Assembly (NCBI RefSeq): GCF_024496245.1
Contig: NZ_CP101740.1
Location: forward strand, 620,001 to 684,000
Source: Sphingomonas qomolangmaensis
Lineage (GTDB): Bacteria; Pseudomonadota; Alphaproteobacteria; Sphingomonadales; Sphingomonadaceae
Direction of reading: 5' to 3'
Length of the DNA: 64,000 nt
Below are positions 53,074 to 61,868 of this stretch, piece after piece. Below the pieces are notes generated by a model. It saw nothing but the letters and a program-made list of their open reading frames with translations. It did not search any database and was not told where the DNA came from. The stretch's first letter is position 1; each line of letters begins with the position of its first letter. A program made the translations under genes and the position numbers.

Positions 53074-54060
53074 ATGCAGGCTTGTTCGCGGCGCGTAAGA
53101 CGGGTCGTCATCGTCGACGATTCCCGAACGATTCAAACCATGCTGGAAACGGCGTTCGAGGAGTCGCCCGATTTCCAGGTCGTCGGCGTAGCGAGCGACG
53201 CGCAGACGGCCTATGATCTGATATGCCGGGTCGGACCCGACCTGATCACGATCGATCTGTGTATGCCGTATATCGACGGCGCGGCGTTGCTGAAGATGCT
53301 CGAGAAGGTGCGCGGCACGAAGATCATCGTGTCGGACCAGCTCGCCAAAAGCGTGCTGATGCAGTCGAGATTAGAAGCGCTGGGCGCCTCGGCATGCTTC
53401 GGCACGCGCGAGGTGATCGACGATCGGCGCGGATTTTTCACCAAGCTCCACGCAGTCTGCGATCGCGCCGAGGCATTCCGCCAGGCGCAGCAGCGGGTCG
53501 CTATCCAGGCCCCGACCAATATGGACGCCGCATCGGTCGCGACCGCGGCTTCTGCGGGACCGGCGCCGGGCTTCCCTGTTCCACGCGACGAAGCCGCTCG
53601 ACTTGCGATCCTTCACCGCAAACAGCTCGCGAACGCCACCGCCGAGCGCCAGTTCGATTTGATCACGCGCTATGTCGCCGAAATTCTGGGCTTCCCGGTG
53701 TGCCTGATCACCTTTATCGATCGCGACACCCAGTGGCTCAAATCGGCCTATGGTTTCCAAGAATTGCACATGCCGCGATGCGATGCCTTTTGTAATTATA
53801 CGATCGTTCAGGACGGCACCTTCATCGTCACCAACGCTGCCAATGACCGACGCTTTGCGCAAACTCGTTTGGTGGTGGGTGAACCCTTTGTCCGTACCTA
53901 TGTCGGCCATCCGATCACGCTTCGCGACGGGACGCGGATCGGGGCGCTGTGCGTGCTCGATACCAGGCAACGCTATATTGGCAAGCCGATCCCCACCACG
54001 CTTGCCTACATGGCCGACATCATTTCGGAGATGGTGGAAACCAGACCCGTGGCGGCCTGA
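53074..54060 (+). CDS. Receiver-GAF two-domain signalling protein
   Basis: A 328-residue protein. The N-terminal CheB-like receiver (residues 10-130) has acidic pocket D15-D16 and phosphoacceptor D61 in ITIDLCMP. The conserved lysine after beta-5, usually in a KP pair, is not visible (GASACFGTREV). A linker rich in Ala precedes a C-terminal GAF domain (about 175-320: ITRYVAEILGFPVCLITFIDRDTQWLKSAYGF, cut by normal spacing). It is likely the partner of the HWE kinase. AAGG precedes the ATG. Confidence 0.85.
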   Translation: MQACSRRVRRVVIVDDSRTIQTMLETAFEESPDFQVVGVASDAQTAYDLICRVGPDLITIDLCMPYIDGAALLKMLEKVRGTKIIVSDQLAKSVLMQSRLEALGASACFGTREVIDDRRGFFTKLHAVCDRAEAFRQAQQRVAIQAPTNMDAASVATAASAGPAPGFPVPRDEAARLAILHRKQLANATAERQFDLITRYVAEILGFPVCLITFIDRDTQWLKSAYGFQELHMPRCDAFCNYTIVQDGTFIVTNAANDRRFAQTRLVVGEPFVRTYVGHPITLRDGTRIGALCVLDTRQRYIGKPIPTTLAYMADIISEMVETRPVAA

Positions 54061-54129
54061 ACGTGATATCATGCAGCCGCGCATGAACGACCAATCCTAT
54101 CCCGCCATAGCCGACGAACGTTCGCCCCG

Positions 54130-56220
54130 ATGACGATCCCGCGACCCATGCGATTTTCGATCGCCGCGCGCGTAACCGTCGCGGCGGCAGCGATGCTGGC
54201 GTTTCTGCTGTTGTTGCTCGGATTGAGCATCGACGTCGGCCGGCAAGTCCAGGCGGCCGACCGGCAGATCAGCGCGCTGACCGGACTGCTCAAGGATCAG
54301 GAGGATACCGATCGCGCGCAGCGCGCACTGCGGCTTGCGATCGGCGAAGCGACCCGCAGCGCCGAAGATGGCGATGCGGTGTCCGCCGAACGCTGGGGAG
54401 CGCTGCGCGCGCAGCTGCAGCGCTTCCGCGCCAAGTCGGTTCGGTCGCGTGCGCTGCTCGACAGCGCCGAGATCGGCCTGGTGCGCGAGCATATCGAGGT
54501 CGATCTGGCGTCGGCGCGCGATTTCGTGAGCGTCGCGGCGAAGCTGCTGATGGTGGCAGAGGATCGACCCGATGCCGTGACGACGGTGATGCCCGACTTC
54601 CTTCGCACGCTCCGCGCGCTCGAAGCGCGGCGCACCGCGACCCGCGACGTGCTGGTCCGCGAAATCGATGTGGCGGTACAGAAGAGCATCGTCAGCAGCC
54701 GGCGTAGCACGCTGCGGCTGGTGGTCGGCGCGATCGTCGCGCTCTTGATCCTGATCGTGTTGGTGCTGTGGATCCGCCGCAGCGTCATCAAGCCGATGGT
54801 CGAGATCGCCAAGGGGCTTCGTCACCCCGGCTTCGACCGGATCGCGACCGCGTGCCCCCCCTTCGTCGATCGCAGCGACGAGGTGGGCGACCTGGCGCGC
54901 GGGTTGCTCGAATATCGCCTGAACGTGGGTGAACAGGAAAAGGCACGGCGCCAGATCGATTTCCTGGCGCATCACGACGCGCTGACGGGGCTTCCCAACC
55001 GGCTGGTGTTCGAAAGCCGGCTGCGGCAGGAATTGCGGCGTACCGGTCGCACCGCCGACAGCGTCGCGGTTTTCGCGATCGACCTCGACGATTTCAAGGC
55101 GATCAATGACCGACTGGGGCATGCCGGCGGCGACGAAGCGCTGCGGCGCGCGGGCAAGATGCTGGTCGAATGTGCGCGCGCCGACGATCTGGTCGCGCGG
55201 ATCGGCGGCGACGAGTTCGCGGTGATCCAGGTGGCCGCCGATCAGCCCGCCGCGGCACAGGCATTGTTGGCGCGGCTGTTCAAGGCCACCGAAAACCAGA
55301 CCGACAATCTTTCGGTGCGCATGAGCATCGGCGTCGCGATCGCGCGCGGCGAACAGGATGTCGAAGAGCTCTACAACCACGCCGACGTCGCATTGTACCG
55401 CGCCAAGGCCGACGGGCGTAACACCGCGCGGTTTTTCGACGAGGGGATGGAGGCGGAAACGCGGTTGCGCCGCCGCCTTTCGCGCGACCTGCAGGGTGCG
55501 GCGCAGGCAGGGCAGTTCCACATCTGCTACCAACCGATCGCGGCCTGCGATACGCTCGAAGTCATCGGGTACGAGGCGCTGCTTCGCTGGCGGCACCCCG
55601 ACCTCGGCGATGTCGCGCCGAGCGTCTTCATCCCGATCGCCGAATCGACCGGCAGCATCGACAATATCGGTCGCTGGATGGCGGGCGAAGCGCTCGCGGA
55701 GGCGGCGCGGTGGCGTCCCGACCTCACGCTTGCGCTGAACCTTTCACCGGTCCAGTTCCGCCAGCCCGACCTGGCCGACGCGCTGTATGCGCTTGCGGGG
55801 CAGCACGGCGTCGCGATCGGGCGCGTGCAGTTCGAAGTGACCGAGAACGTCACGCTGCTCGGGCACCAGCGCGACGCGGTGCTGACGTCGCTCAGGCAGC
55901 TGCAGCATTGGGGGGCCAAGGTGGTGATGGACGATTTCGGGACGGGCCACGCGTCGCTGAGCAATTTGCAGGCGTTCGAGTTCGACGGGATGAAGATCGA
56001 CGGCCGCTTCATCGCGGCGATGCTCGACCATCGCTCGTCGGCACTGATCGTGCGCGCGGCGATCGGACTGGGGAAGAGCCTGGGGGTGCCGGTGGTCGCC
56101 GAATGCGTCGAAACCCAGGCGCAGTTCGAACAGCTTTGCGCCTGGGGATGCACGCAGGTGCAGGGTTATCTGTTCGGTCGCCCGGTTTCGGCCGATCAAC
56201 TCACCGCTGCGCGGGGATAG
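54130..56220 (+). CDS. Membrane GGDEF-EAL diguanylate cyclase/phosphodiesterase
   Basis: A 696-residue c-di-GMP enzyme. Two transmembrane helices (about residues 18-38 and 198-216) flank a periplasmic helical sensor. A HAMP-like segment leads to GGDEF (RIGGDEFAVI, about 356-365) with the active-site motif intact. EAL begins around 440 with YEALLRW (E482) and DDFGTGHASLSNL, both catalytic sets present. It could make or degrade c-di-GMP. It converges on the next gene with only 27 bases between them. Confidence 0.93.
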   Translation: MTIPRPMRFSIAARVTVAAAAMLAFLLLLLGLSIDVGRQVQAADRQISALTGLLKDQEDTDRAQRALRLAIGEATRSAEDGDAVSAERWGALRAQLQRFRAKSVRSRALLDSAEIGLVREHIEVDLASARDFVSVAAKLLMVAEDRPDAVTTVMPDFLRTLRALEARRTATRDVLVREIDVAVQKSIVSSRRSTLRLVVGAIVALLILIVLVLWIRRSVIKPMVEIAKGLRHPGFDRIATACPPFVDRSDEVGDLARGLLEYRLNVGEQEKARRQIDFLAHHDALTGLPNRLVFESRLRQELRRTGRTADSVAVFAIDLDDFKAINDRLGHAGGDEALRRAGKMLVECARADDLVARIGGDEFAVIQVAADQPAAAQALLARLFKATENQTDNLSVRMSIGVAIARGEQDVEELYNHADVALYRAKADGRNTARFFDEGMEAETRLRRRLSRDLQGAAQAGQFHICYQPIAACDTLEVIGYEALLRWRHPDLGDVAPSVFIPIAESTGSIDNIGRWMAGEALAEAARWRPDLTLALNLSPVQFRQPDLADALYALAGQHGVAIGRVQFEVTENVTLLGHQRDAVLTSLRQLQHWGAKVVMDDFGTGHASLSNLQAFEFDGMKIDGRFIAAMLDHRSSALIVRAAIGLGKSLGVPVVAECVETQAQFEQLCAWGCTQVQGYLFGRPVSADQLTAARG

Positions 56221-56247
56221 GCTGGCAGGTACCCGCTGACGCAAGGA

Positions 56248-58044
56248 TCAGGCGGCGCGCGCCTGTGCATGGTCGAGCAGCAGCCGCGTGGTCGCGTGGC
56301 GATCGACCGCGCGCGACAACAGATAGCCCTGTCCCAGCTTACAGCCGATCGCGGCGAGATGCTCGGCCTGGCCCTGGGTTTCGACCCCCTCGGCCACCAC
56401 GCGGATGCCGAGCCCCTTGGCGATGCCGATCAGTCCCTGGATGATGATCGCGCTCGCATCGTTCACCGCGAGCCGATCGACGAAGCTCTTGTCGATCTTG
56501 ATGATGTCGACCGGCACGCTCAGCAGATGCGTCAGCGAGGCATAGCCGGTACCGAAATCGTCGAGCGCGACCTTGAGCCCCTCGGCGCGAAGGACCTCGA
56601 TCGACTTTTGCACGAAGTCGTCGTCATCGTTCATGTAGACCGTCTCGGTCACCTCCAGAATGATGTGGCTGAGCGGTACGCGGTAGCGGTCGAAGGCGGT
56701 GCTGATCAGTTGCGCCAAGCCGCCGCTGTGCATGTCGGCCGACGACACGTTGATCCCGACATGCTGGAACGGAATGCCAAGGTCGAGCCACGACCGTACA
56801 TCCTTGGCGACGATATCCACCATCCGCGCGGTCAACGCCGCTGAAATATGGGCGTCCTTGGTCGCTTCCTGAAAGCTGGCGGCCGAAACGATCTCGTTGC
56901 CGATCCGCATCCGGCAAAGCGCTTCGAGCCCGACCACCTCGCGGGTCCCCAGCAGGAAGATCGGCTGGTAGAACGCATCGATACGGCCTTCGCGAAGCGC
57001 CAAATCGACGTCCTTGAGATGGCCCAGCCGGCGATTCATCTGGGTGCCCAGACCCGGCCAGTAGCGGACAAAGCCGCCGCGGCCCGTTTCCTTGGCGTGG
57101 TAGAGCGCGAAGGCGGCGTTCTGGCGGACGCGTTCTGCGGCAGGTTCGTCGATCGACAGCGCCGCGCCGCCGATCGTGGCGCGCGGAACGACGGTGTCGT
57201 CGCCGCATTCGGTAGGCTGCGAGATCGCCGACAAGATCCGCTCGGCGGTCTGCTCGAGGTCGTACAGCAGCGCAGGCGACCGAAGCAGGACGACGAACTC
57301 GTCGCCGCCGATCCGGAAGATCGGCTCGGAGGTGACCGCGAGCGACACGCGTTCGGCGACGATCTTGAGCAAATGGTCGCCGGTGCGATTCCCGAAGGTG
57401 TCGTTCACGATCTTGAGGTTGTCGACATCGACCATCAGGATCGCCCAGCTTCCGGGATCATCGACCGGCAATTCAGCGAGCGCGGCTTCGAACGCCAGCC
57501 GGTTGGGCATCCCGGTAAGCTCGTCGACCAACGTCCGCCTTTGCTGTTCTTCGCTTCGGCGGTGACGATCGAGCGTGATCTGGCAGATCTGCAAGACCTG
57601 GCGGACGATCCGGCGCTCGGCTGCGCTCGGGCCGCGGGGCTGCTTGAAGTAGAAGGCGAACACCCCCACCGGCATCCCCGATGCGCCCAGGATCGGGCTC
57701 GACCAGCAGGCGCGAAGCCCCAGCGGCAGCACCAGATGCTTGTGCTGCGCCCAGCATGCGTCGTGTTCGATATCGGTGACGACCACTTCCTGTCGCCAAT
57801 ATACCGCAGAGCCGCAGCATCCCGAATCGGGGCCTATCGCTAGCCCGTCGAGCGCCGCCGCCAAGCAGGGGGGAAGGCCTGGCGCCGCCAATGGGCGAAG
57901 CAAGCCGAGCGGATCGATCGAAAGGATCGAGCATATCGCGCCAGGAGACGCCTTTTCGGCCTCGATACACAGGCGCGACAAGATGGCGTCCAGCGGCTCG
58001 TCCGCGGCCAGCATGCCGAGTATGATGTCCTGTACCTTCAGCAT
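56248..58044 (-). CDS. GAF-GGDEF-EAL protein
   Basis: A 598-residue cytosolic c-di-GMP enzyme. The GAF domain (residues 1-165) contains CCGSAVYWRQ and LGLRACWSSPI. GGDEF (about 175-330) has an intact RIGGDEFVVL, and EAL (about 345-590) has LEALCRM and DDFGTGYASLTHLL. All signature residues seem present, so both activities are possible. It converges with the previous gene and points away from the right-hand small protein gene. Confidence 0.93.
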   Translation of the reverse strand: MLKVQDIILGMLAADEPLDAILSRLCIEAEKASPGAICSILSIDPLGLLRPLAAPGLPPCLAAALDGLAIGPDSGCCGSAVYWRQEVVVTDIEHDACWAQHKHLVLPLGLRACWSSPILGASGMPVGVFAFYFKQPRGPSAAERRIVRQVLQICQITLDRHRRSEEQQRRTLVDELTGMPNRLAFEAALAELPVDDPGSWAILMVDVDNLKIVNDTFGNRTGDHLLKIVAERVSLAVTSEPIFRIGGDEFVVLLRSPALLYDLEQTAERILSAISQPTECGDDTVVPRATIGGAALSIDEPAAERVRQNAAFALYHAKETGRGGFVRYWPGLGTQMNRRLGHLKDVDLALREGRIDAFYQPIFLLGTREVVGLEALCRMRIGNEIVSAASFQEATKDAHISAALTARMVDIVAKDVRSWLDLGIPFQHVGINVSSADMHSGGLAQLISTAFDRYRVPLSHIILEVTETVYMNDDDDFVQKSIEVLRAEGLKVALDDFGTGYASLTHLLSVPVDIIKIDKSFVDRLAVNDASAIIIQGLIGIAKGLGIRVVAEGVETQGQAEHLAAIGCKLGQGYLLSRAVDRHATTRLLLDHAQARAA

Positions 58045-58143
58045 ACTGCACCGCGGCGCCGGGCCGGGGAAGCCGAGAGGAGCGCAGCGCCGGACGCTGC
58101 AGCAAGGGCGTAGCGGGTGGCCGTCAGTGACATGCCGAAGAAC

Positions 58144-58431
58144 TCAGCGCCGCTCATCGTCGTCGAGATCATGTTCGAGCGAGGACGCGATCGATGACAG
58201 CAGCGCCTGCGATCGCCACATCTCGCGCGCATCGTTCGATGCTTCGGCGATGTCGGTCTGCACGTCGATCGCCCGATCGACGATGGCGACGCTGTCGCTG
58301 GTGGTCAGGACGGTTTGTTCGATCAGACCGTGGATCAGGCTTTCGACCAGTATCAGCGCGGCTTGGCCATGGGCATCGGGCGTCGCGGGCGGGGTAATCG
58401 AAACGATCGGGGTATTGTCGTTTTCAGGCAT
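58144..58431 (-). CDS. Small helical protein paired with Crp regulator (right copy)
   Basis: A 95-residue acidic helical protein, paralogous to the one at 51567-51845: PDAHGQAALILVESLIHGLIE aligns without gaps, then V-T and an acidic helix ending DLDDDERR. AAAGG lies upstream of the ATG at 58431. It is divergent from the Crp-type regulator at 58603 with 171 bases between. Function unknown. Confidence 0.72.
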   Translation of the reverse strand: MPENDNTPIVSITPPATPDAHGQAALILVESLIHGLIEQTVLTTSDSVAIVDRAIDVQTDIAEASNDAREMWRSQALLSSIASSLEHDLDDDERR

Positions 58432-58602
58432 GCATCGACCTTTTACAAACATGGGCATCGAACGCGCCCGTTGTCCGATTGCCCTGGCGCACATTTGCAG
58501 CGTTGATATGCCCCGTCCCGACACCCTGCCACAACTTAGCTTAACAACGGACTATAACACGGATCAATGTCCTAAAATGTTAAATGGGTGTAGTGCAGTG
58601 AT

Positions 58603-59334
58603 ATGGGCAATCGGTTCGTACAAAAATTGCGTGAACTCAGTGCCCTAAGCACCGACGACATTGCTGCATTGGAGTCTGCGACTTCGCGTACGCGAACCTT
58701 TGTCGCGCGGCAGGACTTGATCCGCGAAGGCGATGAGCCGGGGCCCGTGTTCGTCATCCTCGAAGGGTGGGCGTGTCGGTACAAGATCCTGCCATCGGGT
58801 GCGCGGCAGATCATGGCGTTCATGATACCCGGCGATTCCTGCGACTTGCACGTCAATCTGTTGCCCGAAATGGATCATAGCATCCAGGCGATCACCACCG
58901 CGACGGTCGCGACGATCCCGAAAGCGACGATGCAATCGCTCATGGCCGACCACCCGGCGATCGCGCGCGCGATGTACACCGCGCAATTGATCGACGAGAG
59001 CATCATGCGATCGTGGATCGTCAGCATGGGGCGACGCAGCAGCATCGAGCGAGTCGCGCACCTGATGTGCGAGCTGTACCTACGCGCCTACAGCATCGGG
59101 CTGGTGACCGATGGCGAAGTGGCGCTGCCACTATCGCAGCTGGTGCTGGCCGATGCGCTCGGAATGACCTCGGTGCATATCAATCGCGTGTTGAAGGAGC
59201 TGCGCCTCGCGGGAGCAATGGCGCTCCGGCGCGGCAGTCTCGACATCATCGATCCGGTGAAGCTGATCCAGATCGCGGGCTTCGACGAAAACTACCTGCA
59301 CCGCCGGCTGCGCACCGGGTCCGACCGCCACTAA
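58603..59334 (+). CDS. Crp/Fnr family transcriptional regulator (right copy)
   Basis: A 243-residue regulator, paralogue of the left copy: a cNMP-binding fold (LIREGDEPGPVFVILEGWACRYKILPSG, PGDSCDLH) and a winged HTH (LSQLVLADALGMTSVHINRVLKEL). It also lacks an Fnr-type Cys cluster. The ATG at 58603 begins MGNRFVQKL. The divergent small-protein gene shares the intergenic region, which is AT-rich for this genome and holds the imperfect palindrome GGAC-n16-GTCC near 58550. Confidence 0.92.
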   Translation: MGNRFVQKLRELSALSTDDIAALESATSRTRTFVARQDLIREGDEPGPVFVILEGWACRYKILPSGARQIMAFMIPGDSCDLHVNLLPEMDHSIQAITTATVATIPKATMQSLMADHPAIARAMYTAQLIDESIMRSWIVSMGRRSSIERVAHLMCELYLRAYSIGLVTDGEVALPLSQLVLADALGMTSVHINRVLKELRLAGAMALRRGSLDIIDPVKLIQIAGFDENYLHRRLRTGSDRH

Positions 59335-59363
59335 GGCAACGCGCTCGCCACCGAGCGATGGGC

Positions 59364-61745
59364 TTAGGACGGCTTTGACAAGGTCAACCCGACGATCGCG
59401 TCGGGGGCATCGTGCAATCGCAGGAACAAGGTATCGCCGGCGGGGCGAGGGAGCGCGATCGATGCGCCGACGAAGCCGATCGGCACCGCGACGGGGTCGG
59501 CAAAATCGGCGGTCTGGCTGATCGCGGCGATCAGGAACAGGCTCCGTCCCGACAGCGCGCATTCGGCCTCACCGGGTGCGCAAGCCACCCCCGTGATCTC
59601 GGGAAGCCGGACCACATGCGCGAGCGGCTGCCAATCACTTGGCGCGTCGCCATTGAGCAGGCGGAAGCGCAGCGGCCCCGATACGTCGTGATCGAACAGC
59701 TTGTCGGCGCTCGCGCTGGCGACGACGACGTCATCGCCGACACGCTGCAGCGCGCCCGATGCGAAATCGAGTCGCGCGACGCTGCCGTCCTTGGCGGCAA
59801 GCTCGATCCCCTCGCGCAAGGGGCCGTTGGCCACGCGGAACGAGAAGGCGAGCCTGCCCCGTTCGGGTAGCAGCGCGTCGGGCAGGGCGATCGGCAGCAC
59901 GCCCTGCGCCGGTTGATACGCCGCCTCGCGGCTGATGAGCGTCGCCGACGGGCGCGGCGGGGCGATCGTCGCGGTGACGCGAAGCCTGCGTCCGTCGCGC
60001 AGCGTCGCGGTCGCGGGGACGGCTTTCCCCGGCGTCAGGCCGGTGAGGGCGGTCTCGGCGCGCATCGTCATCCGATCCCCCTGTTCGCCGCGGCTGACAT
60101 CGCCGGGGGCGAAGCGGTGCTCGCCGACATCGAGCTGCGCGACCTGGTCGAGCCGGCTGCCGCGCAGCACCGCCTCCCGGTCGCCGAGATGCACGACGAA
60201 GCGATCGAGCCGGCTCGCCTCGACGCGGCCCTTGAGCGCGATGCGTTGCATCGGCGCGGCGCCGTGGCGCGCGATGGTCAGCGTGAAGGCGCCGGGCGCC
60301 GCGGTTCCGAGCGGGAGTTTGGCCTCGATCGCGTCGGCGGCGGTCGCCGTCCAGGCCGGGTGCCGCTCGCTTCCCTTCGAATCGCGAAGCGTCAGCTGCG
60401 ACACGCACGCCGCCGCGCCGCCCTTGAGCGTCAGCCCATGCTCGCGCCCGACCACGATCATATCGTCGGGTTCGGCGTGCCAGGCGTCGGGCGCGTCGAG
60501 CACGAGCGGCAACCGCGGGCCAGAAAAGCGATCGAACCCCCATTTGCCCTGGAGCACCCCGCCTTCGATCCCGGTCAGCGCGGCGACCGCGTCGAGGCTG
60601 GCGGGGCGAAGGCCGCCCGCGGCGACATCGACCAGCACGGGAATCTCGCTAGGCTTGCCGCCGACGGTGACCGCGATGGCGAGGTCGCGCGCATAGTTGG
60701 TGGCGAACAGCAAAGACGCATCGTCGAGCGGGATCGTAACGTCGGATCGTGCGAGGCAGATCGGGGTCCGGCTGCCGGGCTGCCAGCTCGGCGGCGTGGC
60801 GACGCCGATCGGCGGCAGCGGGGCGAGCAGCACCGACCGCGGATTCTGGAACGACGGCGGGGCGTTGAGCTTGAGCTGGAGGTCATCGCCGCGCGCGACG
60901 GTCAGCGCGGGAAGATACTGGTATTGCGCGGTGCGGAAGGCGCCGAACAGCCGCGCGACGTCGCGCGCCAGCCCGATATAGGGGCTGTAATAGCCGGCGC
61001 CCGCCTCGGGGGTGGCGGCGATGCGATAGGCGACGTCGACCGGGGTGCCGGTGAGCGTCTCGGCCAAAGTGGTGCCGCGCTGCGCCTGCAGCACCAGCGT
61101 TTCCTTGTTCTGTGTCAGGCAGCTCGCCTGCAGCGCGCGGGGACGGGTGAGGCATTCGGTGTTGAGCTTGATCCCCAGCGCCTTGGCAAGCAGCGGCGCG
61201 GCAGTGGCGAGCTCGCCGGGGCGGGTGTCGGCGATCGTCCCGACGGTTGCGACGAAGGTCTCGAGCCGTGCCTGGTCGAGCGAGGCCTGGTGCAGATCCT
61301 TGGCCGCGCGCACGAACACGCCGGGGCGGCCGCGCACCCCGTCGCGCACCGCGTCGAACCCGCCCCCGGTCTGCGGTGCGAGCAGGATCAATGCCTGTTC
61401 GGCGCCCTCGGGCACCGTGAGTTCGAGGACATTGCCCTTCGATTTCCAGGTTTCCGCATGTTCGAACCAGTCCTTGGGCGGCGGATTGGCGGCGCCGCGC
61501 AGGAAGGTGCCGATCAGCAGATAGCGTGCCGACTTGGTATCGGGCAGCAATGCCTTGGCCGACAGCCGGTCGCCCGCGCGCAGCGACGGCACCGCGGTGA
61601 TCGGCAGCGTCACGCCGTCGCGCGTCACGGTGATCGAGAGCACCGGCCCGTCGAGATCGAACCCGCCTTGCTGTTGCTGGGCAAGGGCATCGCCGGTGAG
61701 CACCAGGGCGATCGCGGCGAATATCGGAATAAGCGGGCGGATCAT
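59364..61745 (-). CDS. Large exported protein of unknown function (793 residues)
   Basis: A signal peptide (MIRPLIPIFAAIALVLTGDALAQ) followed by 770 residues with no domain I recognise. Beta-rich, immunoglobulin-like segments recur in the C-terminal half (about 440-790). Cysteines cluster in CLTRPRALQASCLT and CAPGEAECAL, likely disulfides. It lacks TM helices, repeats and catalytic signatures. The divergent neighbour is an M24 peptidase. The frame extends far upstream but only this start gives a signal peptide. Confidence 0.72.
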   Translation of the reverse strand: MIRPLIPIFAAIALVLTGDALAQQQQGGFDLDGPVLSITVTRDGVTLPITAVPSLRAGDRLSAKALLPDTKSARYLLIGTFLRGAANPPPKDWFEHAETWKSKGNVLELTVPEGAEQALILLAPQTGGGFDAVRDGVRGRPGVFVRAAKDLHQASLDQARLETFVATVGTIADTRPGELATAAPLLAKALGIKLNTECLTRPRALQASCLTQNKETLVLQAQRGTTLAETLTGTPVDVAYRIAATPEAGAGYYSPYIGLARDVARLFGAFRTAQYQYLPALTVARGDDLQLKLNAPPSFQNPRSVLLAPLPPIGVATPPSWQPGSRTPICLARSDVTIPLDDASLLFATNYARDLAIAVTVGGKPSEIPVLVDVAAGGLRPASLDAVAALTGIEGGVLQGKWGFDRFSGPRLPLVLDAPDAWHAEPDDMIVVGREHGLTLKGGAAACVSQLTLRDSKGSERHPAWTATAADAIEAKLPLGTAAPGAFTLTIARHGAAPMQRIALKGRVEASRLDRFVVHLGDREAVLRGSRLDQVAQLDVGEHRFAPGDVSRGEQGDRMTMRAETALTGLTPGKAVPATATLRDGRRLRVTATIAPPRPSATLISREAAYQPAQGVLPIALPDALLPERGRLAFSFRVANGPLREGIELAAKDGSVARLDFASGALQRVGDDVVVASASADKLFDHDVSGPLRFRLLNGDAPSDWQPLAHVVRLPEITGVACAPGEAECALSGRSLFLIAAISQTADFADPVAVPIGFVGASIALPRPAGDTLFLRLHDAPDAIVGLTLSKPS

Positions 61746-61868
61746 CGGCGGGGCTATAGGGCACCACCCACGCGGCGGCAAAGCGATGCGGCGGACCGGC
61801 GGCTTGACGGTGGCGCAATGCGCGCGTTGCTGTAGCCTGCGAACCGACTGGACGACTGCGGGGGTGCG

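Noticed and set aside
54097..55596. A 499-codon frame antisense to the GGDEF-EAL gene
   Set aside because: It is the reverse of intact GGDEF and EAL motifs, so it is a shadow.
59913..61835. A 640-codon frame on the plus strand opposite the large exported protein
   Set aside because: The minus-strand gene has a signal peptide and coherent protein-like composition; this frame is Arg/Gly-rich with no start context.
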